Origin: CAZLMG01 sp964560765
Lineage (GTDB): Bacteria; Bdellovibrionota_B; Oligoflexia; Oligoflexales; CAZLMG01
DNA: 58,627 nucleotides
Assembly: GCA_964560765.1 (NCBI GenBank)
Contig: CAZLMG010000026.1
Coordinates: forward strand, 1 to 58,627
Direction of reading: 5' to 3'
In this document: positions 16,051-25,076 of the stretch, piece after piece
Layout: every line of letters starts with the position of its first letter
Position numbering within the stretch: the stretch's first letter is position 1
The notes under the pieces: model-generated
Databases searched by the model: none
Told to the model about the DNA's origin: nothing
What the model saw: the letters and a program-made list of their open reading frames with translations, nothing else
Position numbers and translations under genes: made by a program

Positions 16051-16473
16051 GGCTAGCGCCACGGGCCCCGCAAATGCTCCATCCTATTCAGGTGGTTATA
16101 GGATCCACAAATTAGCTACTAGTTCTTGGCGATTTCTCTCAATTCCTCGTCACAATCTACCGAAAAGTAGCCATTCTACCCGGATACTTGATCAAATCTG
16201 ACAGCGGACCTTACACGGCCTACCTCCCACCAATGAGCGGAATCACCAGCGGAGAATTCCCCGCCACCTTTAATTCCTATGTCATCGGCGACGAGGCCAC
16301 CACGATACCAGGCGCCATATCGGACTCGCTTTGACTGAGCGTGCCACTGCTCTCCGACTCCAGCTCAGTGTCTTCACTTCTGGAATACTGTTTTATCGGC
16401 GCTGGCGATGGAGAAAATATCGGCATCGCATTCGTCGACCTTAGCCAATTCCTGCCCGCAGATTCGATGAACC
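16051..16473. other. Convergent intergenic region, about 420 bp
   Basis: This is sequence downstream of both the DUF883-type gene and the kinase gene. A minus-strand frame (16633-16277) overlaps the kinase end out of phase and has a Ser-rich tail, but no ribosome site and no family. I see no supported gene, RNA or repeat here. Confidence 0.35.
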
Positions 16474-18420
16474 TCACAGAGAATCTGTTCTTGTGAATAA
16501 CGATCGATTCCTCGCCACAGTTTGCAAGAGTAAGAGAACCTTTTCTGTTTTCTGTGCCGCGATGAGGGAAACGATGAGCCCACAAACACCCATCAATAGC
16601 AGACCTGTTAGCAGGGCACGAAACAACGACCACTCTGCCAACTCCAACTCATGCGGCGTCGCCCAAAGCAGCAGGGCCAATGCGATCAATGGCACCGCAC
16701 CTGCAGTATAATTAACCATATGCCACGTTCCCGTATCTGGCAGCGGATCTTGCGCTAAGGCTGCTTCGACATCAGAAGTCTGGAGCAGCATCTTTCCATA
16801 CAAATTACCAAAGATCAGAAGTCGACCAAGTAGAAAGCTGTAGGTGACAGCAATCGTCGCTGAAAGCAGAAAGGATACAAAAAAGTTGCCATACACAACC
16901 CAGCCTAGCTCGCCCGTAGCCCAGTGTATGTAGGCTGGAAAAACCACAGACCCAGGCATCCACCCTAAGATCCCTGCTAGCACCACATCGCGAGGTAGGT
17001 GCAACGCGGTCTTTCGCTCTTCAGCAGAAATAACGCGGCATGAATGAGAACTGAGGCCACTGCGCAATAACAGCGACATAAACCGGCGCTGAGCAAAGAC
17101 TAACAGCCCAACACACAGAGGATAGGCAATGATGTTGTAGTAAATCAACATCTGCGCAAATGCTTGCTGCTGGGCCGACGTCATGCGGGTCACAATCAGC
17201 AAATGATTGTAGGTGATATTGATAAAACTGCCCAACATCTGCGGCAAGCATGCGGATAGGACAACACCAATAAGGGCATGCTTCGCAGCCCATTCCATTA
17301 CTTCCCCAGAGCGAGGCCAACGCTTCTGCAATTGGTATTGAACCTGCCGATTTCGACACGCGCGAGCGAAGTCATCACAGGAGGAAAAACGATCACTCGC
17401 CGCATCTGCCGAACCACGATCGATCAATGGCTGAACAAATGGGATATCGACGATACGCCCGACTGCGGCAAGAGTCTTGCTCAAGCTAAACTGATCGGCG
17501 GCAGGACCGAGAAGCCTTTGAGCATCCGAGCCCGCCCGAAAACAAGCACGATGTTCAGGCGCCATGAATCCCATCGTGCCGCCCAATTGTGACTGATAGC
17601 CTCGCCATGACTCTCCGACACCCCACGCCACGTTAAAGTCTGCAAGCTTTGGCTCTCCATAGGCATTAAAAAGAATGTTGGCTGGCTTAACATCCAAGTG
17701 CAAGACATCCCGAGAGTGAGCTGCCTGCAAAGCCGAGGCCATGGCCTCGCAAAGATAAAGCGCAAACTCGGTAGCATCCATGCCTGCCACGGCCGCGCGT
17801 TTTGTCGCGCCTGAGGGATCAAAGGGAACGCCGCCCGCGACACGCCGATCAATCGCTGACAAAACGTCCTGGCCAAAAAATGCTGGATCAGCACTACGCC
17901 CAATCTCCTGCAAAATCTCTTGCAAAGTTGCGCCGGGTACGTATTGCATCCCGATGATTCGATGCGCCCCGTCCGCACTGAGATCCTCGCGATACACAGT
18001 GACGATGTGATCATGCTCGATCCCCGCCATCATCCGAGCCTCGTGCCCTCGATTGGGCGTAACTTTCACGGCGACTGACCGCCCCAAGTGCACATCATGC
18101 GCAAGATACACCCGACCAAATCCTCCCGAACCCAGAACACGCTCAATGCGGTAGCCTGCAATCTCATCACCGATTTGATACTGTGGTATCTCAGCACTGG
18201 ATGCTCGCAGCATCGTTTCTCGCCACTGGGGGATAGCGGGTTCGTGCATGAATCCGTCTGCCGCAAGGTGCGCATCGACCAAGGATCGCAGTTCAAGAAT
18301 CAGCTCAGGATGTTCGGATGCGTATCGATTGAGAAAGGCGACTTGATCATCGCCGGAGAGATGTATAACAACATCAAAGGCCGCAAGCAGTTCATCCCAT
18401 TGTTGGCAATCCACCGTCAA
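16474..18420 (-). CDS. Multi-pass membrane Ser/Thr protein kinase
   Basis: A 648-residue Hanks-type kinase. After about 85 N-terminal residues, a helical segment of unknown role, the kinase domain shows the glycine loop GSGGFGRV (97-104), the ATP-binding Lys119 (VAVK), the catalytic HLDVKPAN with Asp243, the metal-binding DFN at 261-263 in place of DFG, and APE at 287-289. The key Lys and both Asp residues are kept, so activity is expected. Residues from about 375 on contain several hydrophobic helices, probably six, rather than the single pass plus PASTA domains of PknB. The start codon overlaps the stop of the sigma-factor gene by four bases (ATGA), so they are translated together. Phosphorylation of that sigma factor is the likely job, by analogy with ECF43 pairs. 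Confidence 0.88.
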   Translation of the reverse strand: MTVDCQQWDELLAAFDVVIHLSGDDQVAFLNRYASEHPELILELRSLVDAHLAADGFMHEPAIPQWRETMLRASSAEIPQYQIGDEIAGYRIERVLGSGGFGRVYLAHDVHLGRSVAVKVTPNRGHEARMMAGIEHDHIVTVYREDLSADGAHRIIGMQYVPGATLQEILQEIGRSADPAFFGQDVLSAIDRRVAGGVPFDPSGATKRAAVAGMDATEFALYLCEAMASALQAAHSRDVLHLDVKPANILFNAYGEPKLADFNVAWGVGESWRGYQSQLGGTMGFMAPEHRACFRAGSDAQRLLGPAADQFSLSKTLAAVGRIVDIPFVQPLIDRGSADAASDRFSSCDDFARACRNRQVQYQLQKRWPRSGEVMEWAAKHALIGVVLSACLPQMLGSFINITYNHLLIVTRMTSAQQQAFAQMLIYYNIIAYPLCVGLLVFAQRRFMSLLLRSGLSSHSCRVISAEERKTALHLPRDVVLAGILGWMPGSVVFPAYIHWATGELGWVVYGNFFVSFLLSATIAVTYSFLLGRLLIFGNLYGKMLLQTSDVEAALAQDPLPDTGTWHMVNYTAGAVPLIALALLLWATPHELELAEWSLFRALLTGLLLMGVCGLIVSLIAAQKTEKVLLLLQTVARNRSLFTRTDSL

Positions 18421-18995
18421 CGATCCATCTCGTCACCGGAAAGCTCGCGAAACAGCCACGCCTTGGCGATCAGCCAGTCACGCTTAACGGTGGCTGCTGA
18501 GCAACCTAAGGCTTCTGCGACTTCCTGAATTTCCAGGCCGCCGAAATAGCGAAGCTCAACGACTTTCGCCAGACGTTCCTGTTCCATTGCGAGTTTGGTA
18601 AGCGCACGATCTAGATCAAGCAGATCGGGATGCAATAGGTCAGGCGTGGGCAGTTCATCCATCAGCGTCACCTGAATCTGGTCGCCGCCACGCTTGTCCG
18701 CACGCCGCATGCGTGCATGATCGACAAGAATCCGCCGCATGAGTTGCGATGCGATTCCAAAGAAGTGGGAGCGATTCTGCCAGTCGGTGCCGTTCTGATC
18801 GATGAGCCGCATATAGGCCTCGTGCACCAAGGCCGTCGCTTGCAGGGTGTGTCCTGTACGCTCACGATGCATGTGCCGATTGGCGATACGGCGCAACTCG
18901 GCATAAACAAGCGGCATGAGCTGGTCACGAGCAGCAGCGTCCCCCCCACGAACTCCGTGCAAGAGCTGAGTTACATTGGCTTCTGCAAGGTCCAT
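18417..18995 (-). CDS. ECF sigma factor, ECF43-like
   Basis: A 192-residue extracytoplasmic-function sigma factor. Region 2 is residues about 20-90 (LVYAELRRIANRHMHRER and TALVHEAYMRLID), and region 4 with its helix-turn-helix is about 130-185 (ELRYFGGLEIQEVAEALGCSAATVKRDW). No anti-sigma factor is adjacent; instead a Ser/Thr kinase gene overlaps by four bases. In the ECF43 group the sigma factor is switched on by threonine phosphorylation in region 2.2 (as shown for Vibrio EcfP/PpkA2), and the TALVHEAY segment here carries Thr residues in the corresponding place. It has one of the window's strongest ribosome sites (AAGGAGG, six bases before the ATG). Confidence 0.88.
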   Translation of the reverse strand: MDLAEANVTQLLHGVRGGDAAARDQLMPLVYAELRRIANRHMHRERTGHTLQATALVHEAYMRLIDQNGTDWQNRSHFFGIASQLMRRILVDHARMRRADKRGGDQIQVTLMDELPTPDLLHPDLLDLDRALTKLAMEQERLAKVVELRYFGGLEIQEVAEALGCSAATVKRDWLIAKAWLFRELSGDEMDR

Positions 18996-19164
18996 TCAGG
19001 CCTCCTTAGCCCTACGGGGGCGTTGGGGCCCGCTTTATCCTAAAATAGCAATGCAATGCAACCCGGTAATTTTTGAATTTGAGGCAATAGAAATGCTATG
19101 TTAAGCGCAGCGCCGCAGAGTGATTCAAAATGATAAATTTCCGTCGACCAGATCGGAGTATCTA

Positions 19165-20355
19165 ATGGCATTTACTGAGGAACTTGGCTGGGACCCCGCT
19201 CGACTTCGCCGCGAGCGTCTCGCGAAACTGCAAAAAGTGATGGCCGATTCACAGATCGGAGCCATGCTGCTCACCAATCCAGTCAGTATTCGGTATGCCA
19301 CCGGCGTTTCGGTCATGCCCATTTGGACATCGATTAATTTGGCCCGCTATGCACTGATCCCCGTCGAGGGTGAGCCGGTGATTTTTGAATATGGCAAAGC
19401 CCTCTTCCGCGCCACGGAAGTGTGGCCTTCCTCCAAACCTGCGCGCACCTGGCAATACCGATTTTCGCAGCATGATGTGCTGGAACGCAGACGAGCCTGG
19501 GCGGATGAGCTGAAGGACCACATGCGGCAATGGGGAGTTGCCGATGGCAAGTTAGCGATTGAGGTCCTCGACTTCCATGGACACGCGGCCTTGAAAGAAG
19601 CTGGCTTACACCTGTGCGATGCGGATCACCCTCTAGAAATGGCGAGGCTGATTAAGACGCACGACGAGCTAGTACTTCTCAAGCAGTCCTGTCGAGTCGC
19701 CGAAGCGGCCATGTATGACTTTGAGAAGGCCATTCGTCCAGGCATCTCCGAGAATGAGCTTCTTGCCGTTTTTTGGGGGCGCATGCAGGAGCTGGGTGGC
19801 GAGCACTGCAGCACGCGTTTGATCGTCGCTGGCGAAAAGACCAATCCATGGTTTTATGAGGCTGGAGACAATATTGTCCGCCCAGGTGATCTGGTTGGTA
19901 TCGACACGGATATGCTGGGTCCAGAAGGTTATCTCTGCGACATCTCACGCACCTTTATTTGCGGCGATCGGGCCAACGACGAGCAAAGGGAAGCCTACCG
20001 CGTCGCGTACGACTTTATCCAAGGAACCATTGAACTCTGCCGCCCAGGGGCAACTTATACTGACATCGTCGGCAAGGCTCCAAAATACCCCGATGAGTAC
20101 AAGGCCCAAGCCTATTCTTGCATGGTGCATGGAACAGGTGGGGACGACGAACCACCCTTCCTGCCCTATCCACATGAGCGCGGCGCATTGATACCGCGCG
20201 GCCACTTGGAAGCAGGCATGGTGCTCAGCGTTGAGTTCTATGCGGGGAAGGTTGGCGGCCGACACGGCGTCAAACTGGAAGAGCAAATTTTGATTACGGA
20301 AAATGGCCCGGAGCTGCTCTCGGTCTACCCGTTCGAGTCGCGGCTTTTGTCGTAG
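19165..20355 (+). CDS. dddP: M24-fold metalloprotein closely resembling DMSP lyase DddP
   Basis: A 396-residue creatinase/aminopeptidase-P-fold protein. I chose the ATG at 19165 for its GGAG site; a GTG at 19120 is also open. The metal ligands are Asp247, Asp249, Asp259, His322, Glu357 and Glu372. Their spacing follows almost exactly that of Roseobacter DddP (295, 297, 307, 371, 406, 421), which cleaves dimethylsulfoniopropionate (DMSP) to acrylate and dimethyl sulfide. Asp328, six residues after the His, matches the DddP catalytic Asp377, and Tyr317 matches its Tyr366. Blocks TNPWF, DTDMLGPEGYLCDISRTF and the ending SVYPFES are also DddP-like. It lacks about 50 N-terminal residues of DddP. 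A related peptidase activity remains possible. Confidence 0.78.
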   Translation: MAFTEELGWDPARLRRERLAKLQKVMADSQIGAMLLTNPVSIRYATGVSVMPIWTSINLARYALIPVEGEPVIFEYGKALFRATEVWPSSKPARTWQYRFSQHDVLERRRAWADELKDHMRQWGVADGKLAIEVLDFHGHAALKEAGLHLCDADHPLEMARLIKTHDELVLLKQSCRVAEAAMYDFEKAIRPGISENELLAVFWGRMQELGGEHCSTRLIVAGEKTNPWFYEAGDNIVRPGDLVGIDTDMLGPEGYLCDISRTFICGDRANDEQREAYRVAYDFIQGTIELCRPGATYTDIVGKAPKYPDEYKAQAYSCMVHGTGGDDEPPFLPYPHERGALIPRGHLEAGMVLSVEFYAGKVGGRHGVKLEEQILITENGPELLSVYPFESRLLS

Positions 20356-20373
20356 GAACGATACGTTGCGACT

Positions 20374-21705
20374 TCAGAAAAACTGCTGCACGCCAAAGCT
20401 GATCGGAATGGTGTCACGACGAACCACCGCACGTGCGTAATCAAGACGTGCGACAAATCGATAGATTTTGGGGGCCACAAAGCGAATACCCACTCCTACA
20501 CTCGAACCGGTTGCAGCACCCAAATCTTCGATTTGTTCTGCGACCCCAATCGCATCATAAAAAGATACTTGCTGCAGCACGAGATCACTACTGACGTATA
20601 TCGGCACGCGGTACTCAAGATTTGATAACCAGTAGCTGCGTCCGGAAAAGCGGCCATCGGCGAACCCCCGCACGTCCAATAGGCCACCGAAGTCATACCA
20701 ATACTGATCCGATTCTGTGGACGTCATACCGAGCATGCCACGCCATGCAAGCGTGTGATTGGCCACGGGCTGCAAGTAGGAGCGCAGTCGCAGATCTGTC
20801 GTAAAAAAATCTTTGGCGGAATCCTCTAAGCTGACGCCCTGTCGGCCAGTTAACTCTGCATCCCAACCATGGGTGCGCCAGTTGTCGTAGTTGACAACGC
20901 CGACGCGTGCGCGGGCACCCGCAAAGATGAACTTTGTCGGCACTGGAACACCACCGTATACTAGGGTCTTGACCTGCACTTCGTCGGCTAAATACTCGTC
21001 TGAAAATTTATCCCGATTGTACTCGACGGTTACCCCCAATTCGAAGGCCGGTGTCAGTTCACGATTCAAAGCTAAGAAGAACTTTTCTCGGGATTGCAGG
21101 AATCCGTATTGGACTTCTTCAGTCAGCCGATCTTGTTGATACTTGGTGCGCAGCCGACTGATGTTCCAGACTTGCAAATCCAGACTCACGCGACTGCCGA
21201 AAAGACGCGGATTCTTGAACCACGCAACGCCCGAATTTGTTGACCCCAATCGCTCATATTGCGCTCCGACTTCGAGGACCCTCCCAAGTAGATTCGCATC
21301 GTAAGCGCCGACGATGAGCTGACTAATCCCGCCCCCAGAGGAAAACTTGGCGATGGGAATGAGGGTCCAGCGATCCTCAATGCGTATTTTCAGTATCTTG
21401 GCACCGGCACTGGACTGCGCTTGGCCAAGTGTATCTAAGTCAACTACCTCCCACTCGACTTCCGAATATAGTTGGAGATTCTTCAATCGCTGTACGGCGG
21501 CGACGATCTTATCCAGAGTCACACCAGCACCAGAATGGACGCCTTCGTTGAAAAGGATTTCGCGAATGCGATGTGGGTCACTTCGCACGGTGCCGACAAT
21601 CTCCACTGATTGCAAGGCTATGGACTCGGTCTGGACCCCTTTGGCGTTGCCATGCAGACCAAAGTTCATGCAGAGCATGGCAAGGATTAAAGATCTGATG
21701 AACAT
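20374..21705 (-). CDS. Omp85/BamA-superfamily outer-membrane protein
   Basis: A 443-residue exported protein. The ATG at 21705 begins a signal peptide (FIRSLILAMLCMNFGLHGNAKG) and follows AAAGGGGCC; the frame open to 21765 is longer than needed. Residues about 28-110 form one POTRA-like domain (LQSVEIVGTVRSDPHRIREIL, with the IxxIxxxGNxx-type beginning). The rest is alternating beta strands ending in Phe (GVQQFF), the signal for barrel insertion by BAM. With a single POTRA domain and a barrel of this length it is not BamA itself, but a smaller relative of the surface-antigen or TamA/patatin-barrel kind. Its promoter region runs into the assembly gap. Confidence 0.82.
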   Translation of the reverse strand: MFIRSLILAMLCMNFGLHGNAKGVQTESIALQSVEIVGTVRSDPHRIREILFNEGVHSGAGVTLDKIVAAVQRLKNLQLYSEVEWEVVDLDTLGQAQSSAGAKILKIRIEDRWTLIPIAKFSSGGGISQLIVGAYDANLLGRVLEVGAQYERLGSTNSGVAWFKNPRLFGSRVSLDLQVWNISRLRTKYQQDRLTEEVQYGFLQSREKFFLALNRELTPAFELGVTVEYNRDKFSDEYLADEVQVKTLVYGGVPVPTKFIFAGARARVGVVNYDNWRTHGWDAELTGRQGVSLEDSAKDFFTTDLRLRSYLQPVANHTLAWRGMLGMTSTESDQYWYDFGGLLDVRGFADGRFSGRSYWLSNLEYRVPIYVSSDLVLQQVSFYDAIGVAEQIEDLGAATGSSVGVGIRFVAPKIYRFVARLDYARAVVRRDTIPISFGVQQFF

Positions 21706-21826
21706 AGGCCCCTTTGTAGCATCGACATCCGTGCGAAGAATATTTCCCGCCAATTCTTTGCACATTTTCTCATGGTCCCGGAAAATATTGCATATCGATC
21801 TGTGATCATAACTAAGCAGGAGCTGG

Positions 21827-21926
21827 NNNNNNNNNNNNNNNNNNNNNNNNNNNNNNNNNNNNNNNNNNNNNNNNNNNNNNNNNNNNNNNNNNNNNNNNNN
21901 NNNNNNNNNNNNNNNNNNNNNNNNNN
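21827..21926. other. Assembly gap (100 N)
   Basis: Exactly 100 N, the conventional placeholder for a scaffold join of unknown true length. Genes may be missing here, and the order of the two sides rests on the scaffold alone. Confidence 0.98.
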
Positions 21927-21927
21927 G

Positions 21928-21987
21928 ACGGTAGATGTCACCCTAACCGGCGACACGAACCCACCGAAACCAGCTGACGAACTCTAG
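21928..21987 (+). CDS. C-terminal fragment of a gene truncated by the gap
   Basis: The frame immediately right of the gap reads TVDVTLTGDTNPPKPADEL and a stop. The composition (a beta-strand pattern followed by a Pro/Asp tail) looks like the end of an exported protein. A hairpin with a short T-run follows at 22011-22047, which supports a real gene end. Only 19 residues remain, so nothing more can be said. Confidence 0.4.
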   Translation, partial: TVDVTLTGDTNPPKPADEL

Positions 21988-22010
21988 CAGGTACTTGAAT
22001 CGGCCACATA

Positions 22011-22047
22011 CTCGGCGAGGCTTCTAGTTGCCCTGCCGAGTTTCATT
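22011..22047 (+). terminator. Possible terminator of the gap-truncated gene
   Basis: The hairpin has CTCGGC (22011-22016) paired with GCCGAG (22035-22040) and an inner GGC/GCC step, separated by a small imperfect pair, followed by TTTCATT. It straddles the stop codon of the convergent metalloprotease gene. Confidence 0.45.
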
Positions 22048-24102
22048 GGCACCTGCCAGAAAAATCTGATCAACTTTGCGCTGCCAGATAATCCAAAGCG
22101 ATTCGCTGAACGCCTCGAGATGAGTCTCAATCATTTTCTGCTGAGATTCTGTCCTCGCCGCCGTACCTTCTGCCAGCATTTGATCAAGCACAGATTTGCG
22201 AAACTCTGCGGCCCAAGATCCCTCAACTTCTGCTCCTGGATGTGACGTGGTCGCGACGGATCTGCCCAGGAACAACTTCTTCCATTCCGTGCGACTTAAG
22301 GTCTCTGAGCCAAGAGCCTCCCTTTGCATTTGCTCGACTCGCGAGCGCACTGCTGACAGTCCTAGGCCCTTCGGATCAGCTACGCCGCGCTCTGCTGTCA
22401 AGAAATCAGCTGCAGGGTCAATACGCGGACTCAAAGCCTCAGTAGCGTCTGCCAGATCATCCGCCACGGAAGCCGGGTCGATGGCAACTGAAATAGAACT
22501 GCCTGCTCTCGAAATGTACGCACCGTAGCCCTGGGCCAGCTGCCTTGCTGTGCGACGAAGTCTCTCGCGGTACAATTCGATTGGAGCCTGCAAAGGCGAA
22601 GCATACGCATCAAATTGGGCACAATCGCGATAACCTGTAGCCCTTTTCTCGTCAAAGAGCATTTCATCATTGCAAAACATCGACTCGACGTTAGAGGACT
22701 TTCCATCCATGACCGCAGCGATCTGGCGATCGTAGGCGAGAACGGCACCGCCACTACGAACGAGTTCGCCAATCGCGATATCAAACTCCAGATTGGCATA
22801 GTCCATCACCGATGAGGCGGGCGTACCTAGTGGCACGAGGGTCAGACCGTGGCCTAAGCGAAGCATCTGCTGCTCATATTGAGCTGGTGTGATCGTGGTC
22901 TCGAGAGTCGCTGCGAAGTTATGACGGAGTCCCAAGATATGCCCAACCTCATGCGCGACTAAAGACGCAATGGCATCGAGATTGCCCTTCTGCAGTGCTA
23001 CTGGGTCTTTTATGCCCAACATCCTTACTTGTGAGCTCGAATGCGCCGGGTGCCGACAGAGCCTTGCGGCCGATGGCTTCCAGAATTTGGCGCGTTGGCT
23101 GACTTTTGCAACAGCTAGATCGGCTTCGGACCCTAATGGCTCCGCCATGGAAGATGCCAAATAGATTGAGGTCTGACGCAGCTCACCGGTCGACGGGTGA
23201 AAGCGTGCGTCGGCATATGAATAATCGCCGTTCGGCCAATCCAGCCAGTGAATGACGCTGAGGTTTGGGTCTAGATAGTCGGGAGCCGCGTCAAGCTGGA
23301 CGGGCGCAAGCACTGATCGGCCAAAGGCCCGATTCCAATACTCGATGCCATCTTCGACCGCTTGCCGATACTCTTCCGGAATCGCAGACGAAAGATAAAT
23401 GGGGGTCGCTTGCGTTGCCGCCCAGTGCAGTCGGCGACTGCCTTCCATGGCTGACTGGCGCGTCAAACCCGTACCGTAAAAGACCTCTCGACCGTCCGCC
23501 AGAGTGGGCTCTGGATTGGGGATATCGGCCATGACTTGGGATGGCAGTAGTTGTTCGAGGTGCACAACAAAGTCCAGCGGCGAAACGGCGCCCTTGCGGC
23601 TTTCGCCAACGAGCGAAAAGTGGAAACTTGCCACGGCGGGTGCGGACCGGGTCCGAACAAGGGTCTGTTCGTGAATCACTAGCTCGCGAGTCTCTTCGGC
23701 CTCGGCCGACTCGCCCGTCGCATCATACCAGGGGGCCTTGGTCAATAAACTCAGTGCACCAGTCATATCCGCGACGAGGCAACCGCGCATACTTTGCACG
23801 ACGTCAAGCGGCATCTGCAGGGGCCTATACTCTACTAGAGTCGCTGAATCCGCGGCCGGGGACTCAAAAACCGCCAGCCGGCCATCGGGCATCAATTTCG
23901 TGGAGACGAGCACCGGCGCCAAACTCTCGGGCAACGGAACGTCGTCATGATCGACGACGATGGCGTTTAGCAAAAGGTCGGATGAATTTTCCGGGATTTG
24001 CAGCAAGCCATCCTTTACCCCCAAACGGCACATTGGACCTGCATTCGATCCACAATGGGCTGATAGCAGAACGACCGCGCTGATAGACAGCTCTCGAAGC
24101 AT
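22024..24102 (-). CDS. Zinc-dependent metzincin-type metalloprotease lipoprotein
   Basis: A 692-residue lipoprotein (lipobox LSAHC, Cys17). The zinc site is HEVGHILGLRH at residues 384-394, the metzincin consensus HExxHxxGxxH with His384, Glu385, His388 and His394. The Met-turn is SVMDY with Met433. The surroundings (a long N-terminal beta region, then HEVGHILGLRHNF followed by the SVMDY block) match the DUF5117/DUF4953 'Met-zincin' proteins rather than matrix metalloproteases. It probably cleaves proteins in the periplasm or at the outer surface. The C-terminal 200 residues are helical and unassigned. There is no visible propeptide Cys switch. Confidence 0.85.
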   Translation of the reverse strand: MLRELSISAVVLLSAHCGSNAGPMCRLGVKDGLLQIPENSSDLLLNAIVVDHDDVPLPESLAPVLVSTKLMPDGRLAVFESPAADSATLVEYRPLQMPLDVVQSMRGCLVADMTGALSLLTKAPWYDATGESAEAEETRELVIHEQTLVRTRSAPAVASFHFSLVGESRKGAVSPLDFVVHLEQLLPSQVMADIPNPEPTLADGREVFYGTGLTRQSAMEGSRRLHWAATQATPIYLSSAIPEEYRQAVEDGIEYWNRAFGRSVLAPVQLDAAPDYLDPNLSVIHWLDWPNGDYSYADARFHPSTGELRQTSIYLASSMAEPLGSEADLAVAKVSQRAKFWKPSAARLCRHPAHSSSQVRMLGIKDPVALQKGNLDAIASLVAHEVGHILGLRHNFAATLETTITPAQYEQQMLRLGHGLTLVPLGTPASSVMDYANLEFDIAIGELVRSGGAVLAYDRQIAAVMDGKSSNVESMFCNDEMLFDEKRATGYRDCAQFDAYASPLQAPIELYRERLRRTARQLAQGYGAYISRAGSSISVAIDPASVADDLADATEALSPRIDPAADFLTAERGVADPKGLGLSAVRSRVEQMQREALGSETLSRTEWKKLFLGRSVATTSHPGAEVEGSWAAEFRKSVLDQMLAEGTAARTESQQKMIETHLEAFSESLWIIWQRKVDQIFLAGANETRQGN

Positions 24103-24199
24103 GGCCAGCTCCTCAAATAAAGGAAAACCTGAAGAGAATCTACCGCACGGGGAGAATTGCGCAACCGGCGATCGGGGCTACGCCGCCTTGGCTAGGTAC

Positions 24200-24233
24200 G
24201 TGAATGGAACTCCCTGGTGAATGGAACTCCCTG
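24200..24233. repeat. Perfect 17-bp tandem duplication
   Basis: GTGAATGGAACTCCCTG is present twice head to tail (24200-24216 and 24217-24233) between two divergent genes, about 40 bases before the methyltransferase start. A recent slippage duplication is the simplest reading; it may shift spacing in that promoter or leader. Confidence 0.85.
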
Positions 24234-24270
24234 GTGGTAATTACTACTGGCAAGCACGAAGAAGCTGTTT

Positions 24271-25068
24271 ATGGGAGAGGGGGACGGCGTGGATGTCTTA
24301 GATCAAGGAAAGCCATTCGATTGGGGTAAGACATCAGACGACTATGCGATGCATCGTCCAGGACCGCCCCTGGGGCTGTATACCCGCCTGGCCGCACTCG
24401 GCATCGGCCTGCCGGGGCAGCGTGTTTTGGACATTGCGACCGGCACTGGAGTCTTGGCGCGGCAATTGGCACAGCAGGGCTGTGAGGTGACCGGCATCGA
24501 CATCTCACCTGAACAAATCAGCATCGCCCGTTCATTGGCAGCAGGGGATGGTTTGGCCGCGACGTTTTTAGTGGGCGACGCGCATCGACTTCCATTTTCC
24601 GATGACAGCTTTGACGTCGTGATTGCCAGTCAGTGCTGGTGGTATTTCGACGTTAGCGTCCTTTTACCGGAAATTGCGCGCGTTCTGCAAAATCGCGAAA
24701 CGTTGGTCGTCACCCATTTCAATTACTTGCCACGCATGGACCCCGTTGCCGCAGCATCAGAGCAGCTCATCCTGAGATACAACCCGCAGTGGAGCGGCGC
24801 CAATTGGCCCGTAGAAGTTCCCCCTTGCCCGAAATGGGCAGAGGGGCGCATGCACGTCAAAGGCATGTTTTACTTCGATGAAGATGTTCCTTTTACCCGG
24901 GAAAGTTGGCGCGGACGTATGCGCGCTTGCCGCGGTGTCGGTGCCTCATTGGCCCCAGACCTCATCGACGCGTTCGACCGCGAGCATGACGCCTTACTGC
25001 AAAACCTCGTCAGTGACAAATTCACAATTCGCCACCGCATCGACGCCCACATCCTGGAGTTTTCATGA
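24271..25068 (+). CDS. Class I SAM-dependent methyltransferase
   Basis: A 265-residue cytoplasmic methyltransferase of the UbiE/Methyltransf_11 type. Motif I is VLDIATGTGVLARQL (about residues 50-64), the acidic residue binding the SAM ribose ends VTGIDIS, and motif IV is FDVVIASQCWWYF, an unusual Trp-Trp version. The ATG at 24271 has no good site, whereas the GTG at 24289 follows GGAGAGGGGGA closely and may be the true start (259 residues). The acceptor is unknown; related proteins methylate small molecules. It is convergent with the next gene, 8 bp away. Confidence 0.83.
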   Translation: MGEGDGVDVLDQGKPFDWGKTSDDYAMHRPGPPLGLYTRLAALGIGLPGQRVLDIATGTGVLARQLAQQGCEVTGIDISPEQISIARSLAAGDGLAATFLVGDAHRLPFSDDSFDVVIASQCWWYFDVSVLLPEIARVLQNRETLVVTHFNYLPRMDPVAAASEQLILRYNPQWSGANWPVEVPPCPKWAEGRMHVKGMFYFDEDVPFTRESWRGRMRACRGVGASLAPDLIDAFDREHDALLQNLVSDKFTIRHRIDAHILEFS

Positions 25069-25076
25069 CAGTAAAA

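Noticed and set aside
16277..16633. 118-codon minus-strand frame with a Ser-rich tail at the kinase 3' end
   Set aside because: It overlaps the kinase out of phase and lacks a ribosome site; the kinase already ends naturally after its last helix, so a frameshift is not needed.
23541..24083. 180-codon plus-strand frame antisense to the metzincin gene
   Set aside because: The composition is Arg/Pro-rich shadow; the minus strand has the lipobox and zinc motif.
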